Source of the DNA: Candidatus Omnitrophota bacterium
GTDB lineage: Bacteria > Hinthialibacterota > Hinthialibacteria > OLB16
Assembly: GCA_020632575.1 (NCBI GenBank)
Contig: JACKFH010000003.1
Span: 1 to 64,000, forward strand
Direction: 5' to 3'
DNA: 64,000 bases
Made by a program: the position numbers and the translations under genes. The notes beneath the pieces were generated by a model that was not told the origin of the DNA, ran no database searches, and saw only the letters and a list, made by a program, of their open reading frames with translations. Within the stretch, counting starts at the first letter, position 1. Each line of letters opens with the position of its first letter. Of this stretch, positions 54,639 through 64,000 are shown piece by piece.

Positions 54639-55808
54639 TTGCGCACCTTTTTACGCCGCTTTAACACGCTCGCGGTAGCAGCCGGCATTCTCATGACCGC
54701 CGGATGCTCGAAGCCGGCGGAGGAACCCGAAACCAAACAAACGACCGAAGCGGTCCAGGTCTCCGCCGAGCGGGAAGCTCCCGTTCAAGAGGCGATGATC
54801 GCCACTGATTCTCCGATGGTCGCCGAGGTGGGACCGCTGAAATTTTATTTGGACGATGTTCTGAAACTCACGCGCGAGAACGAGGACCAAATCCTCCCAG
54901 TCGGTCCCGAGTCGGAGAAATTGGAACGCCTGAAAGCGAACCGGAAGGAGACTCTCAAACGAATGATCGATCGTCGCCTGCTGATTCTGGGGGCGGCTAA
55001 ACACCCGGAATGGGTCAACGACGCCTCGTGGGAAGAGCAGGTCCAAACACTCTACGCGAAGATGGGCGCCGAGGAGATCGAGAGGCGACGGAAAGCGGCG
55101 GGGGTCGGCAAAGAGGAGTTCATGGAGCAATTCCGAAAGTTCATTCGCGAGGAGATGATGATCCGCGAGTTGGTCGCGCGGGAAGTGGAGAGCGCGACTC
55201 CTCCCTCCGAAGAGGAATTGATGGCGGCCTACGAAAAAGAACGCGACACCACATTCACCCGCCCGGAGAGTTGGGCAGTCTACCATGTCGACCGTTATCT
55301 GCCGCGAGCGGAGGCTGACTCGCTTCCAAAAGTGGTCGAAGAGCTGGAACGAATCCGCGCCGAGGTCGCCGCTTCGATCGCCTCCGCGACCACGCCCAAG
55401 GAAAAGGCGGAACTCATGGCCCCCTTTGTCAAAGAACACAGCGAAGCGCCCGACGCTCAGGTCGGTTACGCCTACATCTACGACACGACCAAGGTGAACT
55501 TCGACCCGGAGTTGGTGGACCATGTTCGGACCGCGACCATGGGCGAGCTTTCTCCGGTGTTCGAACTGGCTGGCGATGAGGAAAAGGTCGGGGCGACCTT
55601 CTTTTTGGTCTTCGAAAACCGTCCGGGAGACACCGTCTCTTTCGAAACGGCCAAGCGGGTTTTGATCCAGAAGATGATGGAGGAGCGAAAGCGGGAAAAC
55701 CGAGACCGTCTATTCGAGGAATTGGAGGCTCAGTTCCCGGTGGAGGTGAAGGAGGAGGCGCTCTATGTGGGCCTCGAGGATTCCCCGAACAGCGCCGACA
55801 GTCCTTGA
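54639..55808 (+). CDS. SurA/PpiC-like lipoprotein, putative periplasmic chaperone
   Basis: A 389-residue lipoprotein. The TTG start at 54639 follows GGGGAGAAA by six bases. The signal ends in the lipobox ILMTAGC (cysteine near 24). The region about 60-200 has the SurA-N-like helices (LKANRKETLKRMIDRRLLIL, FMEQFRKFIREEMMIRELV). About 200-345 looks like a parvulin-type PpiC domain, with DAQVGYAYIYDTTKVNFDPE, TATMGELSPVFELAGDEEKV and GATFFLVFENRPG. A charged C-terminal helix closes it. It probably assists folding of exported proteins, which fits its position after a large secreted-protein cluster. Key parvulin active-site residues are not obvious, so it may be a chaperone only. Confidence 0.72.
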   Translation: MRTFLRRFNTLAVAAGILMTAGCSKPAEEPETKQTTEAVQVSAEREAPVQEAMIATDSPMVAEVGPLKFYLDDVLKLTRENEDQILPVGPESEKLERLKANRKETLKRMIDRRLLILGAAKHPEWVNDASWEEQVQTLYAKMGAEEIERRRKAAGVGKEEFMEQFRKFIREEMMIRELVAREVESATPPSEEELMAAYEKERDTTFTRPESWAVYHVDRYLPRAEADSLPKVVEELERIRAEVAASIASATTPKEKAELMAPFVKEHSEAPDAQVGYAYIYDTTKVNFDPELVDHVRTATMGELSPVFELAGDEEKVGATFFLVFENRPGDTVSFETAKRVLIQKMMEERKRENRDRLFEELEAQFPVEVKEEALYVGLEDSPNSADSP

Positions 55809-55930
55809 ACCGCTCCCAATTCCGCCCCGATTGGGGTTACCAAAACGATCCGAAACGATGATGATTCGAGGGTGATTCGACCGCCCGAAAAAGGCGGCGA
55901 AAGACTCCCAACTCTCGAGGGCGCCGACCA

Positions 55931-57202
55931 TTGAACGAACCGATATCACCCACTGAAAGCGAAATCACCCTCGCGGGCCTTGTAAGAGTGGCCGCCGGAT
56001 CATGGAAGCCCTTGCTTGCCGTGGGGATTGTCGCGGGCGTGCTTGCGGGAATCGTCCTTGAAATGATCCCCGCCAAGTACGAGGCTTCCTCCACGATCCT
56101 GGTCACACGAACTCGGGCCAAAGACGAAATGGTCGGTCTCGATACGACCGCGATCGAGCTCGACTCCTTCGCGGCGGCGCTCGAAAGCGAAGAGATCCTC
56201 GAAGATATCCTGGAGCAGTTCAATCTAGGCGCCGCACCCTACGAATTCGACATCGAGGAATTCGATGACGCGGTTTCGATCACTCCCTTGCGGAACGAGA
56301 ACTCGCTTCGCATCAGTGTGGAACTGCCCGCCTTAGAGGATGGGACTCCGAAACTGGTGGCGGACTTGGCCAACGCCTTCGCGATGCAGGCCGACAGCAT
56401 CTCGAGGAGGCTGCTCGAGGAGGATATCGAAAGGTCCCTCAGCTTCTATCGCTCCCAATACCAGGAGTCGGAAGATCGCCTGAATCAAATCCGCGACGAG
56501 ACCATCCGGGTCAAGGCGAGCGCGCCCATCGAGGAGAAAACGAGGTTCATCACCAACCAGGAAATGTTGCAGCGTCAACTGCAAACCTCCTGGGCGCTGG
56601 CTTTGGCGGACTTGGAGCAGAAGGAAGAGAAGCAGAAAGTCCTTGGACAAATCGTGGCGGAAGAGGAGCCGGTTCTGACGGTGACACGGTTGCTCGAGGA
56701 AGAGCCCGCCATGCTCGATGTGGTCGCCGCGAGGACCGGGCGATCGGCGACCGAATTGTATAGCGCCACCAGCTCGTCTCAGATCATCAACGATGTCTAC
56801 ACCAATGTCCGTCGGATCTATGACGAAATATCGGGCGATGTGGCGGGACTGCGGCGAGCGGTCGAGGAACTGCCCAAGGAGATCGAGGAATGTACGCGCC
56901 GGATCGCTGAGGCCGAAGAGATTCTCAATGCGAGCCAAGTCATGGTGGACCACTACGACAACCTTCTCGAGACCGCTCACTTGGGATTTCGAGATGTTTA
57001 TAAAAAATTCGAGCTGGCAAAGATCGCGATCGCCTCGGATCGGCAGGACTTGATTGGAGAATGGATCCGGGCGTTTCCGCCCCAAAAAGTGTCGGGGGCC
57101 CCCACGCCGGTTCTGATCGTGACCTCGGCGTTACTCGCGATGCTGCTGTTTTTGGTCATCCTGTTCTTCATCGAGGTGATTCGAGTCTCTTTGAAATCCT
57201 AG
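55931..57202 (+). CDS. Wzz-like chain-length determinant protein without kinase domain
   Basis: A 423-residue protein with membrane helices near 26-48 (LLAVGIVAGVLAGIVLEM) and near 396-415 (VLIVTSALLAMLLFLVILFF). The Wzz-type periplasmic part lies between them, with ASSTILVTRTRAKDEMVGLD at the start and long coiled coils (about 155-380). The last helix is preceded by FPPQKVSGAPTPVLI, the proline-rich phrase of polysaccharide copolymerases. There is no tyrosine-kinase domain. The TTG start (55931) has no strong ribosome site. It is 20 kb from the main polysaccharide unit, so it may serve a second polymer. Confidence 0.75.
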   Translation: MNEPISPTESEITLAGLVRVAAGSWKPLLAVGIVAGVLAGIVLEMIPAKYEASSTILVTRTRAKDEMVGLDTTAIELDSFAAALESEEILEDILEQFNLGAAPYEFDIEEFDDAVSITPLRNENSLRISVELPALEDGTPKLVADLANAFAMQADSISRRLLEEDIERSLSFYRSQYQESEDRLNQIRDETIRVKASAPIEEKTRFITNQEMLQRQLQTSWALALADLEQKEEKQKVLGQIVAEEEPVLTVTRLLEEEPAMLDVVAARTGRSATELYSATSSSQIINDVYTNVRRIYDEISGDVAGLRRAVEELPKEIEECTRRIAEAEEILNASQVMVDHYDNLLETAHLGFRDVYKKFELAKIAIASDRQDLIGEWIRAFPPQKVSGAPTPVLIVTSALLAMLLFLVILFFIEVIRVSLKS

Positions 57203-57204
57203 GA

Positions 57205-57234
57205 TTGCCAGGTGGGGACGAATTTTGCTAAGAT
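57205..57234 (+). promoter_or_regulatory. promoter of the cysteine-rich protein gene
   Basis: TTGCCA (57205-57210) and TAAGAT (57229-57234) are 18 bases apart, and TGC precedes the -10 as an extended element. The leader is about 170 bases and begins with a small hairpin GGTAAGC/GCTTGCC (57243-57266). Confidence 0.55.
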
Positions 57235-57412
57235 ACTCATTACGGTAAGCTTTTTAAACGGCTTGCCGATGATAAGTTAAGAGATGTTTTTGCGTTTCCC
57301 GCATAGAAACGCGAAACAACGATTGGTGGCGTGACCCTGGTTTTCGAGGTTGGGAGAAGACCTCGATCACGGATCGATCTGAGCTCAAGATACAGGAAAC
57401 AAGGAGAGGACC

Positions 57413-58138
57413 ATGCGGTTGAGGACTCACATCTTTCAAGCACTCATAATCTTTCTGGCCCCTTTGTCCGTGGTTTGGGCGGGAGAACCGGGTGACGCGC
57501 TGTCTCCCACCTACGCGGAGCCGCCTCAGGTTGGGCAATCGACTCCCCCCGAGCCGATCCAACCGAGTTTCTCTTATGACCAACCGGCGGCGGCGCCCCA
57601 GACAACGACCGGACAGACCTGCAAGGTGACCTGCTATCGTCCGGTTCAAAAGACCCGGGAAATCACCTGCGAAAGACGCGTTTGCCGTTATCGCGACGAA
57701 ACCCGGACCTGCAAGAAGCCGGTTTACAAATGCGAGACGAAGACCCGGGATATCACCTGCTGGAAAAATGAGTATCAAACCAAGACTCAAAGGGTTTCTC
57801 ATTGCGAGACTGTGATGGACGAAAATGGTTGTTGCGTTCCGCAGACAGTCGTTTGCGAGGTTCCCTGCCAGGTCCTCGTCCGCGTTCCCTACACCGTGAC
57901 TCAAGAATACCAAGTGATGGTTTGCGATTGGGAAGAGGTCGAGTACACAGTGAAGGTTCCGTATTGGGACACCGAGGAATTTACGCGAACGATGACCTAT
58001 TGCGAGTATGAGCCCTACGAGGTCGACGTTCCGGTTTGCTGCAATCCACAACCCTGCTGCAATGTGGGTTGCACCCCGGCCAATCCTTGCTCGCAGTGCG
58101 GTGGAATGGGAATGGGGAAAGCCCGTTGGTGGTTGTAA
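57413..58138 (+). CDS. cysteine-rich secreted YTV-type protein
   Basis: A 241-residue protein with a signal peptide (about 1-23, ending VVWA). It has a proline/glutamine-rich spacer to about 65, then a body with 21 cysteines and repeating aromatic/valine-threonine units: TREITCERRVC, TRDITCWKNEYQ, VPYTVTQEYQVMVC, VEYTVKVPYWDTEEF. These resemble the YTV repeat proteins described in planctomycete cell walls, which are thought to be disulfide-rich surface proteins. The C-terminus is CNPQPCCNVGCTPANPCSQC. A strong ribosome site (GGAGAGGACC) and its own promoter and terminator make it a monocistronic, probably abundant, gene. Confidence 0.75.
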   Translation: MRLRTHIFQALIIFLAPLSVVWAGEPGDALSPTYAEPPQVGQSTPPEPIQPSFSYDQPAAAPQTTTGQTCKVTCYRPVQKTREITCERRVCRYRDETRTCKKPVYKCETKTRDITCWKNEYQTKTQRVSHCETVMDENGCCVPQTVVCEVPCQVLVRVPYTVTQEYQVMVCDWEEVEYTVKVPYWDTEEFTRTMTYCEYEPYEVDVPVCCNPQPCCNVGCTPANPCSQCGGMGMGKARWWL

Positions 58139-58159
58139 TCTCCAACTAAGGAAGAAAAG

Positions 58160-59179
58160 CTAAGAACTGAACTCCCCGCCTGGGTCGATGCCCGGCGGGG
58201 AGTTTTCGTTTTGCGGTGCGTCCAACACCCCTTTTTCGTCTTGGGGTGAATCGGAGGCTCGGGACCAGGCAAGGCCTCCGGCCAGGTTGACGAAGAGGCC
58301 GGGCCAGGAGAAAAGATCCCAATCGTTGTAGCCCATGCCCGGGTGCCAAATGAGTGACCAAGCGATGGTCACAAGCACCGTGACATTCAATCCCCCGATC
58401 CAACCTCTCCATTCCCTGAAACCGAATCGAAATAGTAGGAACGCTCCGACCGGCATGGAGATCAGGTAAAACCAGCCGAGTTCCATCCAGTGGCGCCATG
58501 AGAAAATCGGATAGCGTGTCAGTGACCGACCCACCTCGAAAACCGGAAGAACCCACTTTCGTTGAGGGAGACCTCCCGCCTTTCCGAACAGGAGAAAAAC
58601 GACAAGAAGCAACCCGGTGATGACGATCGAAATCAGGAGGGGTTTCAGTTTCTCTCGATCCCAGGGCCTCTGGGCAAAGATGACGCCGGGCCAAAGCATG
58701 AAGGCCATGGGGTGGGCGAACGTTGCAAGGATGAGGAACAGATAAAGCGGGAAGTGCCCGCAACGGCCTCGAAGGCGCATCTTAAGAAATACGAAGACCC
58801 AGACGCTCAGGGCGAAAGGCCAGGGATAGGTTTCTTGATGACCGAAGAAGATCCACGGGATGCAACTGAAAAGGAAGGGGACCCACAGCCGCCAATTTTT
58901 GGAGAGTCGAAAAAGGCCCCAAAAGAAGACGCCGCCCGCGAGGGCGCTGGAGAGCGAAACGCAATCCCCGGCGCTCCAACCCCAGCCATTGAGAAGAAGC
59001 CAAAGCGCCTTGTGAAAGACGACCACGAGCGGGGCGCGAAAGAAGAAATAGAGGGGTCTTTCAACGAGGGTGACGATCCACGCGGAATCGCCGCCAGGGA
59101 TCGAGAGATGACGGAGTTGAAACAATACGGCGGGAACGAGAACCAAAAAGAAGACAAGCCGGAAAAACGCGTTTTTCAT
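58160..59179 (-). CDS. GT-C-like polytopic membrane protein of unknown function
   Basis: A 339-residue protein with about nine membrane helices from the N-terminus (FFRLVFFLVLVPAVLFQL). GGDSAWIVTLVERPLYFFF in the first loop and HQETYPWPFALSVWVFVFL place acidic residues as in GT-C glycosyltransferases or mannosyltransferases, and MGYNDWDLFSWPGLFVNL is another conserved-looking motif. The tail (DAPQNENSPPGIDPGGEFSS) is polar, and its last codons lie inside the shared terminator, so the true protein end may have drifted recently. It is upstream-adjacent to nothing in its own strand within 40 bases except the NHL gene before it. Confidence 0.58.
   Translation of the reverse strand: MKNAFFRLVFFLVLVPAVLFQLRHLSIPGGDSAWIVTLVERPLYFFFRAPLVVVFHKALWLLLNGWGWSAGDCVSLSSALAGGVFFWGLFRLSKNWRLWVPFLFSCIPWIFFGHQETYPWPFALSVWVFVFLKMRLRGRCGHFPLYLFLILATFAHPMAFMLWPGVIFAQRPWDREKLKPLLISIVITGLLLVVFLLFGKAGGLPQRKWVLPVFEVGRSLTRYPIFSWRHWMELGWFYLISMPVGAFLLFRFGFREWRGWIGGLNVTVLVTIAWSLIWHPGMGYNDWDLFSWPGLFVNLAGGLAWSRASDSPQDEKGVLDAPQNENSPPGIDPGGEFSS
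58170..58206. terminator. strong terminator shared by convergent genes
   Basis: AACTCCCCGCC (58170-58180) and GGCGGGGAGTT (58194-58204) form an 11-bp perfect stem, extended by GGG/CCC, followed by TTTTCGTTTT on the plus strand. On the minus strand it overlaps the last codons of the 58160-59179 gene and is followed by TTTTCTTCC, so it may end both transcripts. Confidence 0.8.
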
Positions 59180-59219
59180 CGGTCGTTTCGGTTGTGACCG
59201 GAAAACCGGATCTCAATTC

Positions 59220-60314
59220 TCAAGACTCGCTCGAATCGCTATCGCTGAATGTCACTTTCCAAACTCGATGAGCATCCGGGTCGGCAATGAGCAAAGCGCC
59301 ATCGGGAAGCAGAAGCAAATCGTTGGGACGACCCAGTTTGGGCCGGTTTGCCTCCTCCTTCGCGGCCGCGCCTCGGATTCGAATGCCAGGGGCTTTATCG
59401 CCCTCCATCAACACTTCCGGATCACTCTCGCCGGGGAGGAGGCGGCAGACTCGGTTATTCTTGGTCTCCGCCCAGAAGAGCGTTCCATCCCGAGCCATTT
59501 CCACGGCCACCGGGAAGTTCAAATAAATCCCCGGATGTTTCGGGATCATCGTTTCGCTGATCGGCGGTCCGATAAGGATATCCGCGGAGCCATCGGGGGT
59601 GACCGAATAGATCTGATCGTTGGCCGCGTCGACCATAAGGATCTTGCCGTCCGAGGTCATTTCAAGATCGATCGGTCTCTTGAGGGGAAGCTTCAATTTT
59701 CCAGTGGGACTGGCGAATGAAGTGATGGTCCCTTTAGGGTCGACCTTTCGAACGCGACCGTTCATCTGATCGGCGATATATAGAGAGCCGTCGGGCCCCT
59801 CACACATTCCCGAGGGGAAATTCAAACCCGCTTTGAGAGCGGGACCCCCATCGCCGCCGTAGGTCCCCAATCCAAAGAATCCTTCCCCATTGCCCACGAC
59901 CGTTTGGATCGTTTGGTCGCTGTGCACACGCCGGATGCGGTGATTCCATTGATCGGCGATCAAGATGGATCCCGAAGCCTCGGCGAGAACCGAGTAGGGT
60001 TTGGTAAGGAAAGCCTCGGTGGCGGGGCCGCCATCACCGGCGAATCCCGCGAAACCGCAACCGGCCACCACCTCGATGGACCCCTTTTTATCAACCCGGA
60101 AAATCTGATTGGTCTCTCCCTCGGCGATCAACACCCGGCTCGCGGAATCGATGTCGAGGCCATTGGGGGAGATCAGGGCAGTCGAGGTGGCCGATTGACC
60201 GAGCTCCGTCCATTCGGCTTGACCATTGCCCGCGAAGACCGAGATCTCGAATTCGCCGGCAAAGGACGAGACCGGCAAAAGGATTAGGAAAAGGGATAGC
60301 CAGGGTCGAATCAT
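59220..60314 (-). CDS. secreted NHL-repeat beta-propeller protein
   Basis: The start at 60314 opens a signal peptide (MIRPWLSLFLILLPVSSFAG); the longer frame to 60701 runs over the STAS gene and is rejected. The 364-residue product holds NHL repeats: ISPNGLDIDSASRVLIAEGE, TKPYSVLAEASGSILIADQW, FPSGMCEGPDGSLYIADQMN, LKRPIDLEMTSDGKILMVDA, and a final GRPNDLLLLPDGALLIADPD, giving a six-bladed propeller. It also has the GFAGDGGPATEA phrase common in bacterial NHL proteins. It probably binds ligands outside the cytoplasm. It begins 8 bases after the STAS gene and is likely co-transcribed. Confidence 0.85.
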   Translation of the reverse strand: MIRPWLSLFLILLPVSSFAGEFEISVFAGNGQAEWTELGQSATSTALISPNGLDIDSASRVLIAEGETNQIFRVDKKGSIEVVAGCGFAGFAGDGGPATEAFLTKPYSVLAEASGSILIADQWNHRIRRVHSDQTIQTVVGNGEGFFGLGTYGGDGGPALKAGLNFPSGMCEGPDGSLYIADQMNGRVRKVDPKGTITSFASPTGKLKLPLKRPIDLEMTSDGKILMVDAANDQIYSVTPDGSADILIGPPISETMIPKHPGIYLNFPVAVEMARDGTLFWAETKNNRVCRLLPGESDPEVLMEGDKAPGIRIRGAAAKEEANRPKLGRPNDLLLLPDGALLIADPDAHRVWKVTFSDSDSSES

Positions 60315-60322
60315 TTCGTATC

Positions 60323-61069
60323 TCACTCCGAATCGAAAACTTCCATCAAATGCGTGCTTACCGACTCGATCACACGGCGGACCACTTTTGGATCCAGCCG
60401 AAGAGTCTTCGCGATCAAATTCGAGTCGAGGGTCATCTGTGTGTCCGCCGAACCATCGGGCGCGGTTTTGAATTTTCCCTCGTTCAGGAACTTCGTGTAG
60501 GTGGTCCAAATCCGTTCGATCACCCTTTCGTCTTTTCCGGCCAGCGAGGCGACCCGTTGGTAATCGATGTCGAAGGTCTCCCTTTCCCCGCCCGGAACGC
60601 CTTGTCCAAGAGGTCGCCCGGCATCTTCCACCCCCGCTTCGGAGGGAGGAGTCTGGCCATGAGGGAGCATGAACTTGGGGATTGGTTTCTCCTTCCGCCA
60701 TTTCTCCAGACGCTGGGTGCGTCTCTCGGCCAGATTCCGCTCGCCCTGTTTCGATATTTCAGTGGGAACGGGCGCCACCAAGGGGAGCGTTTGAGTGCGG
60801 AAGGCGACGAAGCTCATCGGTCGAACATAGACATCGAAATTCCGCCCCTGCTCGCGGAGGGTCTGGCCCATTTCGACCAAGCGTCCCAGCGCCGCCTCAT
60901 CGATGTATTCGCATTCATAGAGGTTGAGAGTGACCCCCTCTCGGTGCTGGTCGAGAACCTTGGTGATGGTTTCCTCCGCCCGACCGAGGTTTGTCGAATC
61001 GAACGATTCGGCGATCGAAAGGAGGACTCCCTCGGCGGATCTACGGGCCTCGATCAGGACTTCTGTCAC
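60323..61069 (-). CDS. STAS-domain protein with C-terminal helical region
   Basis: A 248-residue cytoplasmic protein. Residues 1-110 form a STAS domain of the anti-sigma-factor-antagonist type (VLLSIAESFDSTNLGRAEET, VTLNLYECEYIDEAALGRLV). The site that is normally DSSG, with the phosphorylated serine, reads D57-E58-A59-A60. The usual phosphoserine is thus a glutamate, and the protein may be locked in a phosphomimetic state or not regulated by phosphorylation. A linker follows, then a helical region (about 170-245; SLAGKDERVIERIWTTYTKF, NLIAKTLRLDPKVVRRVIES) resembling a DNA-binding or dimerising helix bundle. No kinase or phosphatase partner is adjacent. Confidence 0.72.
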   Translation of the reverse strand: MTEVLIEARRSAEGVLLSIAESFDSTNLGRAEETITKVLDQHREGVTLNLYECEYIDEAALGRLVEMGQTLREQGRNFDVYVRPMSFVAFRTQTLPLVAPVPTEISKQGERNLAERRTQRLEKWRKEKPIPKFMLPHGQTPPSEAGVEDAGRPLGQGVPGGERETFDIDYQRVASLAGKDERVIERIWTTYTKFLNEGKFKTAPDGSADTQMTLDSNLIAKTLRLDPKVVRRVIESVSTHLMEVFDSE

Positions 61070-61253
61070 GCTCGCCTCTCTATTTTCGCGGTTTCTAGTT
61101 GCCGGCTTCGACCAAGCGATTGTAGCACGACTCCATCATAAAAGCTTTCTCACGCGGAACAACCGGAATGTCAGCCAAGGACGACCAGCCGCCCGCCCTT
61201 GAACCGGGCTAAAGTTTCGATAAGAATGGATTTGAAATCACGATTAGAATTGG

Positions 61254-61865
61254 ATGGAAAGCATGAGAATCGATCGGTCAGCCTGGTTTGGCGCGGGGTG
61301 TTTATTGATGTTGGCATGGACTTGTTTGGCCTCGGCCGAATCGAAGGTCTATTTAATCGATGGGGAGACCCGCCTTGGGTATACAACCGTCCGCTTTGGG
61401 CGAGTGACCGTGAAAGCGGTCGACCGGTTGTTCCAACACCCCGAGGAAGCGGTTCACCGAATCGAGCATGTGACCGGCGAGACCACCCTCATCGGCCGTG
61501 AGGGCATTCTCCTCCGCGAAAAACCGGAAAAGCTCAGTAAGACTTTGATCGCCATTCCCAAGGGTTGCGAGGTGCATGTGTTGGATGTGGAGGGCGAATG
61601 GGTCAAGATCCGAGCATTCGCCGGAAAGGACGAAGCGATCGGCTATCTGCACACCGACGATCTCTCCGATGACGTTCTTTTTCATTTTGTGAATCCGACG
61701 ATCCGATTCCAGCCGCCTCCGACCAATCTGAAGGATTTGGTCGACCGAGAGGCAATCCGCCGAAACATGCAAATGACTGGCAGGTTGCCGGCTGTTCCAA
61801 GCGAGGAAACCAGTTTCTCGGGTGCTCCCGAGGGCGATCAAGAGACCGATTTCTCGGAAAAATGA
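61254..61865 (+). CDS. secreted SH3b-domain protein
   Basis: A 203-residue protein with a signal peptide (FGAGCLLMLAWTCLASA, ending near residue 28). After an N-terminal beta stretch (KVYLIDGETRLGYTTVRFG) comes a bacterial SH3-type domain at about 75-145: LIGREGILLREKPEKLSKTL, IPKGCEVHVLDVEGEWVKIR, GYLHTDDLSD. Such domains bind peptidoglycan or proteins in the envelope. The tail is polar and probably disordered. Starts at 61254 and 61263 are both possible. The gene is monocistronic and divergent from the STAS gene. Confidence 0.7.
   Translation: MESMRIDRSAWFGAGCLLMLAWTCLASAESKVYLIDGETRLGYTTVRFGRVTVKAVDRLFQHPEEAVHRIEHVTGETTLIGREGILLREKPEKLSKTLIAIPKGCEVHVLDVEGEWVKIRAFAGKDEAIGYLHTDDLSDDVLFHFVNPTIRFQPPPTNLKDLVDREAIRRNMQMTGRLPAVPSEETSFSGAPEGDQETDFSEK

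Positions 61866-64000
<2,135 letters not shown>

Noticed and set aside
60315..60701. 129-residue N-terminal extension of the NHL protein
   Set aside because: It runs through the STAS gene in another frame, and the ATG at 60314 starts a clean signal peptide.

Overview
The window looks like chromosomal DNA of an uncultivated, motile, Gram-negative bacterium. The Gram-negative call rests on an apolipoprotein N-acyltransferase, a Wza/Wzc exopolysaccharide export set, several lipoproteins and signal-peptide proteins, and a FliF/FliG/FliH/FliI flagellar export core. A cysteine-rich YTV-type surface protein and giant secreted proteins with DxDxDG calcium repeats suggest a lineage near the Planctomycetes/PVC or neighbouring candidate phyla. 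That placement is an inference; there is no rRNA or other marker here to fix it. Codon use and composition look uniform, and I saw no insertion sequence, prophage, tRNA, rRNA or CRISPR array.

Layout. 0-3.9 kb: larB, a membrane RCK_C protein, an unknown membrane protein and a DUF4432 sugar epimerase-like protein. 3.9-15.5 kb, all on the minus strand: flgB-flgC-fliE-(small FliF-like ring protein)-fliF-fliG-fliH-(ABC-F ATPase)-fliI-(fliJ-motE fusion), followed by parA-parB. Two parS-like sites lie here, one in the parA promoter region and one inside the fliJ-motE fusion gene. 15.8-19 kb: a ROK sugar kinase without the usual zinc motif and a GT-C type membrane protein. 19-23.9 kb: a TPR-like envelope protein, a lipoprotein, an M20 dipeptidase and a zinc-ribbon/MshEN fusion. 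24.1-27.6 kb: a GAF-GAF-GGDEF diguanylate cyclase coupled to hisH-hisA, then a membrane-anchored SNase-like nuclease. 27.7-28.8 kb: a frameshifted phzF and a small zinc-finger gene, then a patch of palindromic intergenic repeats.

29-36 kb (minus strand) is an exopolysaccharide cluster: Wzy/WaaL-like polymerase or ligase, Wzc-like tyrosine autokinase, Wza-like SLBB export protein, TPR membrane protein and an ExeA-like AAA ATPase. Divergent from it, 36.6-52.5 kb encodes four secreted proteins of 1800, 923, 188 and 2338 residues. The largest begins with a matrixin fold whose zinc-binding histidines are all replaced. 52.7-58.1 kb: two GspC/PilP-like proteins, a SurA/PpiC-like lipoprotein, a Wzz-like protein and the YTV protein. 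58.2-64 kb: GT-C membrane protein, NHL-repeat protein, STAS-domain protein, SH3b protein, a structured 0.65 kb intergenic stretch, and the 3' part of lnt running off the right edge.

The most interesting points are: three architectural oddities in one flagellar operon (FliJ-MotE fusion, extra FliF-like ring protein, ABC-F ATPase coupled between fliH and fliI); chromosome partition sites embedded next to and inside that operon; and the giant surface-protein cluster with a pseudo-matrixin, shared unnamed repeats and calcium-binding segments. All functional statements come from reading motifs; no database search was possible.
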